In this document: positions 14,536 through 26,100 of the stretch, piece by piece
Numbering within the stretch: position 1 is the first letter of the stretch
Layout of the letters: every line of letters starts with the position of its first letter
Assembly: GCA_038496675.1 (NCBI GenBank)
Contig: CM076648.1
Coordinates: forward strand, 11,464,074 to 11,528,073
Direction: 5' to 3'
Length of the DNA: 64,000 bases
Source of the DNA: Rachycentron canadum
Lineage: Eukaryota > Chordata > Actinopteri > Carangiformes > Rachycentridae
Position numbers and translations under genes: made by a program
The notes under the pieces: model-generated
What the model was told of the DNA's origin: nothing
What the model saw: only the letters and a program-made list of their open reading frames with translations
Databases searched by the model: none

Positions 14536-17500
14536 TTCCCACATACATTTTAAGTGAAAAAACAAAAAAAGGTGATGGAATTAGAAACCAACAAAACTAT
14601 TTGTTGAAAAGGTTAACTGTTTGGGTCTGTGAAACAGAATAAACAGAGAAAAAGTAAAGCTCTGGTTAAGTGCAGTGATGATGACAGCATCACTCCTCTG
14701 AACCAGTGTTGTCAGTTTAAGAAAAAAAAGAGAAATCACTTGATCCAATCAATAGATCTAAAGTTAAGTAGCAATAGACACACAGTTTTGACTGACACAC
14801 ACACACCAAGAAGCAGATTATGGAGATTAAAGAGGAAGTCGGAGTAATGTTAACTAAAGCCCCCAGTGGCAAAACCTCAACCTATTCTAGGGAATACAAT
14901 TTTAACCATCATTTGCTTGTAAATGTGTATTGCTTTGTATACCATTAATAAGAAAAATGTATTATTCGATTACCCGTTATTTGATTCTTCATAAACTCCT
15001 AATTTTTTCAATTTAAGAGCACGTGAGGGAAAAAATTAAGTGTCAAGCCCAGTGGACTATACAGTTCCCCCTGGTGTACTGACTCGGATTCCAAACTAAT
15101 TTACTGGGCATAGCCTGTATATTAATGTTGGGAACTTACCCTCCAGCCAATCTTTGCCTACACCAAATTCAGGGCACCTTCAGGGTAAAGAGAGCCTGCC
15201 TGATCTGTGTTGCCAATGATAACAACACAACAGCCATTGATGAAAGGTCTTGTGGGAATCTATTACAAGCAACAACTGGAGAATATGGTGCCAGAGAGAC
15301 TGAATAACTCACATTTGAATACAGGCCGCAAATTATACACAGTAAATGAAGTGACTGGGTGCCTTTGTTTCTTTTCACTAGTGGGAAGCTGAACACCACT
15401 ACTGCTACTATGGCCACCAGAGACAGGAAGTTGTTGAAGCTGAGATTTCCTGCTCTCATTGTGGTTAAGAACTCAAAATGTTTATAGTGGTTTCAGAAAG
15501 TGACTCATCTAATGATTCATGGAGTACATATTGCTTTTCATCTGTGAGTTATCACGAGGCAGTTCATTTATTTGTCTTTTTATTAAAAAAAAAAAACGTA
15601 TATATGTCCTAGCTACATTACTTCTAAGTAACATCTATAATACAGTAATAATGTAAGACATTATATTGTCTAAATGACATTTTTCCAGGGCATAAGGATT
15701 GAGATTGAGATTGCCATATGGTTAACATTATAAGACTGTAATATTAAAGTGGTAGTGGTAGAGTAAAAGAAGCTCAGTCATTTGGTGTTTTATGTAAACC
15801 TAGAAAGGCTCAAACATGACTTGTTCCTTTTGAATGAACAGGCAAAGTCTGCTACTACTCAAGCAAATGGGACTAGACTTAAACACAGGCTCTCTTCCAT
15901 AAGTATGCACATGGAGAAAAAAACTGTGTTGCACCACTAAGGTGGTTGACAAGGCCAAAGTGCATTCGGTAGCTGGCAGTCATTTTATGGCTGCAGTACT
16001 GAAGCAGATTTACTTAGATGACGTCAGTGGCTTTGAGCCAGATTTTCCTTTTTGGTGGCACTCTCCACTGGCCTCAGTGGGCCCAGCTCAAACTGCTGAG
16101 CAGCAGCGCATACTCTAAAATTCCCTTTCTAGACCAGGGTTTACCTCAGGGCACACACAGTCTGGAAGCCTGCAGGAGTGTCCTCTTTTTAAAGCGTGCT
16201 TTGACCGTGGAGAACACTGATGTTTTGATGTGATTCTACCCCTGCCCCACATCACATCTAATTACACAATTAATGACTCTGTGTCCAGACTCAATTACAC
16301 ATCACAGATATTTTCCTAGCCTGGAATTTTCATCAAAAAAATAATATAATGTATTATCATTTCAATTAAAATGTAGGACACATAATGTGCTCACATTCCC
16401 ATGAGGAATTTATGAGGCCCTTACTACAAAGAGAGAAAATACCTTTTTAAACATACATTTGTATTTTCAGTCAGGTAAAGCCTTTCTTTCTTACATCAAC
16501 AGTCTGTTCATACATGCATGGTATGGATTCATTCCCAAGAACTGTAGAAACTATAAAATATCAAAGCCTTTAACTGTTGACGGTGACAAATGTCATCTTG
16601 TCAAAGACCTAACATCTTATGTAAGTGGCAGCAAAGCTCTAACTCACTAACCAAAAACCAAGACATAAACAGGTTTTCCTTTTAAATCATCTGTCTCTCT
16701 TCTGCTGTGCTCACAAATACAACACAATATAACAATATAAATATAACACAAACAACAGCTCACAGTGTGATGTACCAGATAGATATTACCTTAAATGCAA
16801 CTGGTAATGATTTCAATTAAAAGACTTTTGTATAAAAATCTACATTTAAATGAACATTAAGATAAAATCTGATTGTAGTTCCATTTACATCAGAATTTAG
16901 GACCCAAAAATAATCTATTTTAAAACAATACAAGTGAAATTGAAAATATATTTGTAAAGAAATTCGGTCCTGAGAAAATGAATATATCACCGCTCCACAG
17001 CAGCTGTGGCATGGAGCACAAAGTTCACAGGTGGATCCTGCTGAAGACTGCATCTCTAAATGTGCCACTGATCAATCAGGAACTATAAGAGGTTATTCTA
17101 AAATTTAAGCTCATGATGATAATGTGGAGTGTCAAAAAGGATAGTGGCCAAGGGGAGAGTTTAGATTCCTTTTAATTTTGATTCTATTAAAAAAAAAAAA
17201 AAAGCAGTGTATCATTGTCAGTCCTGGTAAATGTAACTGTAAGGCCCAAACAGATGGGTTTAAGGTATTTTTATCCCCAAGTGCCAAAAATAAACATGCT
17301 CATATTCTGTCATTACAATATTCTATGTAATCGTACAAACTGTTAAAGCACAAGCAAGAATAGATATTTGCTTGGTTTTCTCATCAAATACATTTGACAT
17401 ATGTTTGAAAGAAAAGAAGTCTCACTTCACTCCAAGAAGTAACACGGTCCACTGTGTGCTTCATAAAAGCATTTTATTCTATCCACATTTCACACCAGAT

Positions 17501-18878
17501 AGACTCTGTGTAGTCCTGCCCTCAGACCTCAACGAGAGAGCACAAAGGAACAGACCTTTACTAGAGTCCATTAAAGTTTCACATCACCTGTGTAGCTTGT
17601 GAAGCACTGTATCCACAACGGCACAACCCTCTCTTATTAAGAGTTTTATCGGCATCTGCTTAAATTTCACTTGTGCAACGCACAATACAATAACAACATA
17701 ATTTCGAAGAAATATCTTTTGAGTCAAGCATTTTTTGCTTATTACTAATCCCATATTATTTAAACTGATTATAGTATACAGTAAGAGTGACTTAGTGTCA
17801 TCATGGTCAATATGCCTATGTAGTTAACACTTGTGTTATTGGGAGGTAAACACCATCAAAAAGCGGAGGAAGTTTGGAAACTCCTAGTTTCAGAAGTAAA
17901 GTCTAATTTGGTCAAACAAAGACAACATCCTATTCTTGCACAAATGTTATGCAGGCTTCCATCCAACAGGTCCACTGGTTGCATAAGCTGAAAACAAAGC
18001 ATCTATTTCTACTCCTACTTTTTTTCTTCCAGGCAAGCAGATTTACACTGTGGCATGTCTGGGGTTACGCCTGTATTCAAAAATGTTTTCTTGAAATTAT
18101 AAAAACCTGTCAAATTAGAAGAAATTAAATATTTATTTTCCAGAGTTACATGAAATATTTAACTGAGAAAAACCATGTAATATTATCAAAGCAGGGAACT
18201 TGCGCACTCATTATAACCAGCTACTTTTACATAACAAATATGTGGGATGCTGCAGCCATAAACTTCTAGTTGTAGTAGTACACATGTAAAGTGGATTTTA
18301 TTCAAGAAACTTCTTTCAAAGCTTGTACTGAACTATTTTCACCCCAATGCTCAACTGTGTCACTTCTGCTAAGCTTATAATGATACTACACAACAGCTTC
18401 ACAATATTCATATTCTAAAGAGGGTATTCATTTTCTGCATGCTGGTAACAACAGCTGACTGAGATACCGGAAAGCAAATCTCGAAAAACCAAAATATAAT
18501 AAAAATGGGCGATGTGAATATGTATTTCATAATCCTTTGTGGAGTTAATTATGTATATAGACACTATGATTGAATTTCAGCATCGTATCTGAGCTGTGTA
18601 AACTGTGACCTGATGACCTGACCAGGCTGTTTGTTCAAAGCAAACCAAATCTGACAATATAATGCAGCAAATATTGAGGGAAGTGTCAGGACAGAGGGGA
18701 GAGGAGAGTAACCAAAGTCTGACAAACAGTGAAATCCTTCAGTGTTTGGAGCAACAGGGTGTACACCCACTATTAGAGATAACTTTACTGTAGCTAATGG
18801 AAGCATTTGGTCTTTTCTTTCCCCTTCCTTTGCTTACAAAATGGTATGTGGATGAAATGATTGTGAGCAAAACTTTGT

Positions 18879-18893
18879 GAGAGAGAGAGACCC

Positions 18894-18937
<44 letters not shown>
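18879..18937. repeat. (GA)n microsatellite
   Basis: A short GA run (18879-18890), a ten-base interruption and a longer pure GA run (about 18899-18937) lie upstream of the next simple-repeat cluster. Tracts like this are usually polymorphic. Confidence 0.95.
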
Positions 18938-18939
<2 letters not shown>

Positions 18940-19415
18940 AGCCTACAGTGAGTGGACTTCAGTTTTAGCTGAGCAGGCATTTCCCAAAGTAGAGGGAGGA
19001 AAAGGAAAACAATGAAGGAAACCCCAATTAAAAGCTCAATAAACCCCACATAGCTGCTCTAAATATATATTAATAGAAATACTGCCCTTCATATCATCAG
19101 CTACATTTCCATTTATAGTGGAATTTTAAAATTTAAGGGGAATCACAAACATCAATTTAAGCTAGTTTTCCTTCTCAACGACAACAAACAGATCACGTTG
19201 GACCCTTTTAAAAAGCCCCAAAGTGAAACCAGAATCTACAAACATGCTAATCGGTACATTGGTTTTGTCAAAGTAGTAAGTTTTTGGACTTGATAATGTC
19301 GGGGAGGGGCAGAGAGGAGCTTTGACCCCGCAACATGAAACAATAAAGGAGTTAGGGCTAACCTTTCCCTCCGGATCAGTTACTGTAACAACATGGAGAC
19401 GAGTGAGATAAGTAC

Positions 19416-19418
<3 letters not shown>

Positions 19419-19462
<44 letters not shown>

Positions 19463-19470
19463 GGGGGGGG
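19419..19470. repeat. (GT)n microsatellite with poly-G end
   Basis: About 21 GT units end in an A followed by a run of nine to ten G residues. The tract lies inside the tead1 first intron close to the promoter. Confidence 0.95.
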
Positions 19471-19515
19471 GCAAGCATTAAATAATTTACTTACACAAAA
19501 CTTCGATGGCGATTT

Positions 19516-19536
19516 AAAAAAAAAAAAAAAAAAAAA
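19516..19536. repeat. Poly-A tract
   Basis: A run of 21 A residues (poly-T in tead1 sense), one of several long purine or pyrimidine tracts next to the promoter. Confidence 0.9.
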
Positions 19537-19574
19537 CCCACCACGACCACCGTCAAAAACCGTGTTGAAGCAAC

Positions 19575-19578
<4 letters not shown>

Positions 19579-19627
<49 letters not shown>
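19579..19627. repeat. (CT)n microsatellite
   Basis: A nearly pure 49-base CT tract (GA in tead1 sense). It borders a CpG-containing segment (19630-19720) that may be the inner shoulder of the tead1 promoter region. Confidence 0.95.
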
Positions 19628-19629
<2 letters not shown>

Positions 19630-20650
19630 GCGTTTTCTTCCGAGGTGGTCCGAAAATGCTCCGGCGAAATCTCCAACAACTCCCGGCGGAGCCAACTACG
19701 GAGAGGAAAACAGCAACGTTTTCAACCGTCATCTTGTCCAAAAACTGTTGTTCGTGCACTATGTTTTTTTTTTTTTTTTTTTCAGTTCATCTTCGATCCC
19801 ACCGGGAGTTTCTGAAGATCTGGCGGAGGGCAAACGACACCTGAAGGCTCTTTGTATGGGCGTATTATTAAAAAAAAAAAAAAAAAAAAAAATGTGAAAA
19901 ATGTCAAAGATTTTTCGCCGCTGTGTCAAAGCCATAGGCAGCAACAGTGTGTTCAAAGTGAGCATCCTGTTGCAACAGCGACCAGACTCGGCCATGTATC
20001 CCCGCGGTGGAAACAAGGCGACCTAACGTTACTTCACACCGTGGGAGAAATAGTAAACATCTAAATTAAGATCACGGTTTTTTGTTTTTTGGTTGTATTT
20101 TTTTTTTTTAATCAATTGTACAGCATTAAAAAAAAACAAAAAAAAACAAACAAAAAAAAAAACACGTAAACTCAACCCCACCAGCAGAAGTCCACAACCA
20201 GTTTGAATACCTGCAACTACCAGTGAAACTTACCTCGTTATTGATATCTCATATAAAAATGTCCCTTTCTTTTGGTATTGTGATGTTACTGGGTATTTTT
20301 AATACTATGTCAAGTTATTCTGGTGTTTCTGAGCCAGCCAGGAAGGTGTAGGTGAATCGCTTCGCGCACTGACAGAGATGCGAAGAATGCTCGGAATGAG
20401 AAGAGGAATGAAATGAACGCAAAGAGCGAGTTTGCGCCGGGGCGGAGCGAAAGGTGGCGTCATCCCGAGCCCAGCAGCCAGGCCTGGGCAGCGAGCAGCG
20501 GCGGGGACTGGGAGGGCATAAACATCCCGGGAAGTGACGCCTTCAGGGACAACGCGAGGCTCCGAAATCACAACTCCGCGGCCGTGAAGCCCTCCTGCAC
20601 GAGTATCGATCACGACGCCAATGCGGAACGGGGTCCTTAGATCGCTTAAG
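19630..20650 (-). promoter_or_regulatory. tead1 CpG-rich promoter region
   Basis: CpG dinucleotides are concentrated at 19630-19720, 19900-20030 and above all 20340-20650 (GCGCCGGGGCGGAGCG, CAGCGGCGGGGACTGG, CTCCGCGGCC), in contrast to the CpG-poor surroundings. A strong splice donor on the minus strand follows at 20233 and the tead1 coding exon lies further down the same strand. This is the expected place for a TATA-less CpG-island promoter of tead1. Two GGAATG motifs (20393-20398, 20405-20410) match the binding site of TEAD proteins themselves. The exact transcription start is not visible. Confidence 0.6.
20234..20420 (-). other. Probable tead1 non-coding first exon
   Basis: On the minus strand AATAACGAG|GTAAGT at 20234/20233 is a near-perfect splice donor just downstream of the CpG-rich core, where a tead1 5' UTR exon would be expected. 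The upper boundary given is only a placeholder because the start site cannot be read. A four-codon upstream frame (ATG AGA TAT CAA TAA) lies about 15-20 bases before the donor. There is no long open frame, consistent with a leader exon. RNA data would be needed to place the start. Confidence 0.4.
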
Positions 20651-20749
20651 GCATAGAGGGGGGGGCGTTGACAAACGAGCCTGCAGGCATAAGCCCGTGC
20701 AAAAGCGTCCGAGCTGAAAAAAACAAAAACAAGAAAGTTCCACAGTGCA

Positions 20750-21110
20750 ACGCAACACAACAGCAAAGCTACCACAGATGCAGAACAACCCCAAATAGAT
20801 ACAAAATTACAACGAAGATGGCGTCAAACGGACACAAATTGTCTCCAAAGTGTTATAAAGTGACAACAAAGAGATTTGAAATTACAACAAAGATTTAAAA
20901 AAGCATAAAGACACACAAAACAGACACAAATTGCCTCCAAAGTGACACAAAATTATTGTGAAGAGATTCAAACAATCACAAACAGAGACAAAAATACAAT
21001 GAAGAGATTCAAGAGATAAATTATCTTAAAGAAAACAAAACCACTATTAAGACATGGGAAATTACCATAGAGACACAAAATTACAACAGAACACAAAAAT
21101 ACTATTTACC
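20750..21110. repeat. Degenerate tandem repeat beside tead1 promoter
   Basis: The phrases ACAAAATTACAACAAAG, AGAGATTCAAA and GACACAAATTG(T/C)CTCCAAAGTG recur several times in varying order with small changes. The best pair (ACACAAATTGTCTCCAAAGTG at about 20832 and ACACAAATTGCCTCCAAAGTG at about 20925) lies about 93 bases apart. The pattern suggests an old minisatellite with units of about 30-95 bases. It contains AAGATGGCGTC at about 20816, which resembles a YY1 site. No coding potential is seen. Confidence 0.6.
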
Positions 21111-22849
21111 TTATGAGAATATTCAATAAACAAAAAATAAGCATGGGAATAAATTGTGTAAACATGAAAAGAAACTTGTGAAATAAATGCAACAATGATT
21201 AAAACTGGGCTCATTACTCATTTATTTCATCATTCAGTTTCATAATAATTCAGGTTTAATGGATATCATTTTATTTTATGATAGATATATTATTCAAAAC
21301 AGCACCTTTTCTAAGGTCTGTTTTCTATATTTTACACAATTTAATCACATGATTATCTATTTCATATATATTTATGTACATATAATGAACTTTTTTAAGC
21401 TTCATATGTCACAGGTGAATCCATCTGTATTTTGGTCTTTGACAAAACATTTCACCAAATTTCTTTTCATCATTAATATCTGTCACTATGCTATTTTGTG
21501 ATACCCTTCAAACTTCTACAAACTGTCCTAAAAAAAACTTCTTACTTCAGAAAATGTAACAATTCAGTTAAACTGTCCAATCACAGTGCATTAGTGTGGG
21601 CAGACAATCAGTATTTTAACCCAAAACAATTATCTCAATGCTTTTGTTTATTAATAGCAGTTACAAAATTGCAAATATCACACAAGATAGAACTAGTGAT
21701 CGGAAAGATTTCCATAATTACACTTTTGAAACATTCACAGCCTTACAGACAGCATTACTGCACAGCTACAGATGAATGAGTTAGCCCAGAGCTACAGCTT
21801 TGTGAAAAATTAGTGTGCATTTAACTTGACATGGGACATTCACGTTTGTTTGCTAAACAGAAACTTTTGGATATAGTGAAGAGAGACTATTTGATCCTCA
21901 GAAATGAAAACATCTCTTATGTAGTAGCCTTTAAGAATACAGCATATAGCTAGATTGTGGTTCAAAATGTTTGGTTGGCATTTAAATCTCATTGTTATCT
22001 TGTAGAAATTGTTAAAATGAGAAAATACCAGAGCAAACAAATAAAATATATAGAACAATATAATTTGCTATCCTTTGGTTTCTCTATTTTCTCTCATTTC
22101 AAGATGCAAAACTCTCTTCTTAATCTCATCATCAGTTAATTTGTTGTTGCTCAATTCAGAGATGTAGTATTTCCTATAGTACTTAAAAGCAGCAGCTGAC
22201 TTCACAGGCCTGGCCAAATTCAAACAGTAGAGAGGAGGGGAGTGTTGAAGGCAGGCCCTCATGCAGATTGGGTGTGGAGACATTTGCAAAGTTATAATCA
22301 CCAGCCTAAAAAACACATATACGTATATCAGATCAGAGATTTTTAAATGCATTTTTGTGTGTATTTCTCACTTTAAAAATCTGTCTTCTAGGCATTCTGA
22401 TATATTTACACACATACCCAACAATGTTTGAGACCACATTGAAATCGTTCACTAAAACCTGGGAAATAATCAAAAACTTTTAGGACTCAAAAACAAGACA
22501 AATTACACAAGAAGTTATATGAGGTCAAATGAAAAAGAAACATTTACAGTTCTACACTAGTTTCACATCAACTAACAAATTAAAGCATTTAACCTTGTAC
22601 ACTTTGCTAAATAGAAAATGCAAACCACTTGTCAGGAGGAAACACAAGGCCAAATGCTCTGGTGGCATATGGAATACCAGCATTTTACAATAGGAATATG
22701 TGAGTAGACAGAGGAATGATACCAAGTGTATCAAATTGATCAAAACATGGGGCAAAGGTTCACATCCGGGGGGTGTTTTGTCCACTAGCTGCACTCAACT
22801 GACTACACCCTGACCAAGGAGATGTGTTTGTAGAGAGGGATTAATACTG

Positions 22850-23106
22850 TGGCACGATAATGACCCCAAGCACATCTCAAAGCAAGAAATACTTGAAGAC
22901 TGAAAAAGACCAAGGAGCCCTGATTGTCATGAACTTTCTTCCACAGTCATCTGACCTCAACCTCATTGAATGTTTATTGGAGACAAAGATAGCCAAGCAC
23001 TCTGTGACATCACAAATAGCTTTGAGGAACATTATTAAATCACGCCAGGATAACACAGGTCATCAGGTTTTGCACAAATATGTGCTTGCAGAGTCCATTC
23101 AGACAT
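22850..23106 (+). pseudogene. Tc1/mariner transposase remnant
   Basis: The segment starting TGG CAC GAT AAT GAC CCC AAG CAC reads WHDNDPKH, the motif around the second catalytic aspartate of Tc1-like transposases. After a stop and frame change the other frame reads FLPQSSDLNLIE, matching the family motif QSPDLNPIE that carries the third catalytic acid, followed by an SVTSQ...VLHK stretch typical of the C-terminus. Stops (after ILED), frame changes and substitutions make it clearly dead. The N-terminal DNA-binding part and terminal inverted repeats were not recognised, so this is a 3' fragment. Confidence 0.75.
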
Positions 23107-26100
23107 GAGTGCCTGCTGTCATTAAAAGCGAAAGAAAGACATACCAAATACTAAGATATTCTTTTTCAAAGATTCATGATTCCCCCAAATTACTGAGTTG
23201 ATAATGTAGTTGACAATAGTGTTGCATTCGAAAAAAATGCAAAAGTATCTTGTGCAGTGGACTCAGACTGTTGGGTCTATACATTGGTGTATGTAATCTA
23301 TTCTCAGAAAACAATGATTGTCATATTATAAATGCAGCCACTCCAGCATGCATTTCTGACATCGTTTTCAGATCTGTTATATTCTCAAAATATACATGTT
23401 TTCAGCACATGTTTTTTAAAGGTGGCTTGCCAGATTTACCAGTGTGAGTTCAAACTGTTATAGACAGAAAACACAAAGACACAACTGTGGTCCTGCCTGA
23501 GCAAGTCATCCATTAGAAGCTAGTGTTTTGACACCAATCCTTCAAAAGAAAGGGATCTATGAAGATGAACGACTGCCCCTCTGAGGGCATCCATCAACAC
23601 CCTTTAACACTTGTCTGTGCACGTTTAGCTGAGACAGAAACACAGGGAACTGTATGATTTAAATGCACTTTATGCAGGATCATCTTTCAGTACAATTTTA
23701 CTGTCTGCGTTCTTATTCCATGATTGTGAAAAATATACCTTCAGTCGCCACTATGAAAGCTGTTGTTTAACATATTCCTCTGGGTGTTGGGTATTGCCTC
23801 AATAAAAAATGATTAATCGTATAATGGCAACTATCTCTATGTCATTACAACAGAGGGACTGTAGCACGTAACTCTAAGAGCACGGATATAACAGTATTAA
23901 TTTCACAGTTTACAGTATATAATGCAGCATGTTAAACATAATATTGGTATATACTGAGAGCTCCTGTCACATGTCAGAACTCACAAGTCTTTAGTGTCAG
24001 TGCACTCAGAGAAGACTGCATTTAGTAGGTTACTGAGCCAAATGATTACTGCTAAATTATAGATATATGAATCCCTGATGTGTTTGTCTCTGTGTTCAAC
24101 ATGCGGTTATTGTATTTGATGTTTTTTGCAAGTGGTACGGGAGAAAAGCCACCAAAATGTTCATGCCAAAACAGCTCACCCACCAAGCCAACCATATGAC
24201 GACACTATTAATCAAGTCCACCAGACTAAACTACCACATAGGTATGTCTCTACCCTTGGAAACGACCCCTATAGGAGAGAACCAGCGGCTGGCATGCAGG
24301 CATACGTTTGTGTCGTGGTAACATCAGTAAAAACACCTCAGTTGCCCTTAATGCAGACTAACAACAGTGCAACAATAAAATGCAACTTAAAATTAATAAG
24401 CTGCTTGCACCAATGACCTATAGGCTAATTTATTCTGATAATGCTCTGCCACTCAACTGTTGTGCAACAGGATGTGGCCAACATGAGGGGCCTTGTATAT
24501 AGGATAGATGATATATTCCACATTTCATTGCAATTGAAAATTGTTTGACTATTACTGTTATTCATTACTGTTATTACTGTTGTTTGAAGTCCCATGGGCC
24601 TATGCAAATAAGTATTACATTGAACTACAGAGAGATTTACCTTTTGTTGATTCATCTTTTCCTTTTTGATTATTAAGTACATTGTGAAATCAAGCAGATA
24701 ACTCCACTGTGCCTGAGTTTAGGGGTTGGATTTGAAGGATTTGTGGCCTAGTTTACCTTTATTCTTCCCTAACCTACCTTAACCCCTGATTTACTGTATA
24801 GTCATTTGATTAAACAACTTAATTCAAGAAGGCAAAAACTAAAATAGAAGAAAATCTATATATTTTAACAGAACAATTCAACAATTCAACATTTATTGCT
24901 GTACATAATCAGTGTAACTGATATGTTACTTAAAATGACAACTACAATATATTTGCAGATATTTTGGTTCCTCTAATGGCCCCTAGATGAAAGCAAAAGG
25001 GAAACCTAAGCCAAGCAACTCCCCCATTACTCTGACCTACACTCTCCTGTATTGCACTCGCACTGTACTGCCCACAAATGATCCTTTTTTTCCCCCAAAA
25101 CTGAACAAAAACAGGTTAATTGGACTGACACTACTAGGAAATTGCCACACGTTTGTTCAAACAAACAATTATGTACAATGGCTGCAGTTGTCAGGTCTTT
25201 CTGAACAGATGTGATTGATAGTAATATCACATCATGGTGCTTTCTCTATTAGTGTAAGCCTACTTGTGTTTCCTGATATTTCTTCTAGTCAAACTGGTTC
25301 ACTGGTTTATATTCCCGAATGAGTAAAGTATTTTTACATTCCACTGCTGCTTCCAAGTATGTCTACATCCAGGGATATCAACCTCAGCAAGATGTGCTTC
25401 ACATGTAACATGAGTATTTTGTGTGTGGCTATTGCACGTCAAGCCACAGTTTGATGTTCTAGGTTGCACCGGTTTCAAATCTAATTCCAGCATAGTCCAT
25501 GGATCTTACCAACCAAGCTTCTCATATACTTATATATATTTTTTTACCATCATGGAGGTGCAATACAACATCTATACAGTGTGCATCCAGTATGCTCCAT
25601 CCTGTTTGAATCTTGCCAATCACCCATTTTATACAGTATGACAAGAGATAAAAAAAAAAAAAAATCCAACTCTTGTAATCTTCATTTTTTATGTGTGCAG
25701 AACTCTCTCACTAATACCTTCACTCTACTGTGTCGCTTTCAACATCCATGCTATTGTCAGCTGAGATAAAATATGTCAGAGGACTCCTTTTCATAAGCCA
25801 ATTTGGGAGCTTGGGGACATTGTAGATAATAAGCCCTTAATCATTAAATGCATGCTTCAGAGAACACCAATCAGCTGTTCTGAACCAGTGAAGCTATAGT
25901 TTCTACACTGCAGTCCTCATTCCTGACTCCTGGCTTGATTAAGGTTGGTCTGTGCTATGGCATTGCTTTGATTTGAACCTGCTGCTCTCGGCCTCTAAGG
26001 GAGACTACGGTGCAATAGAATTAGCCTGGTTTAGTTCATTTTACTCCAGATCTGCCCTGCTGTTGCCACTGACTGCCCTGGTCTGGTTCAGTATGGCCTG

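Larger units (their letters stand above)
7772..20233 (-). other. tead1 first intron (non-coding)
   Basis: This is the interval between the coding exon acceptor and the probable 5' UTR exon donor, about 12.5 kb. It is AT-rich with poly-A tracts near 12083-12102, 13287-13308 and 17189-17203, a fragment of a terminal-inverted-repeat element at about 14358-14535, and a cluster of simple repeats from 18879 to 19892. No conserved coding exon was recognised on either strand. Long first introns are usual for TEAD genes and often hold enhancers, but none can be named from this sequence alone. Confidence 0.5.

Noticed and set aside
19162..19695. 177-codon frame with long RE and TH repeats
   Set aside because: It is a translation of GA and GT microsatellites and a poly-A tract.
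20305..20775. 156-codon minus-strand frame across the CpG-rich promoter
   Set aside because: GC-rich DNA yields long frames by chance; no conserved motif, and it crosses the probable tead1 leader exon.
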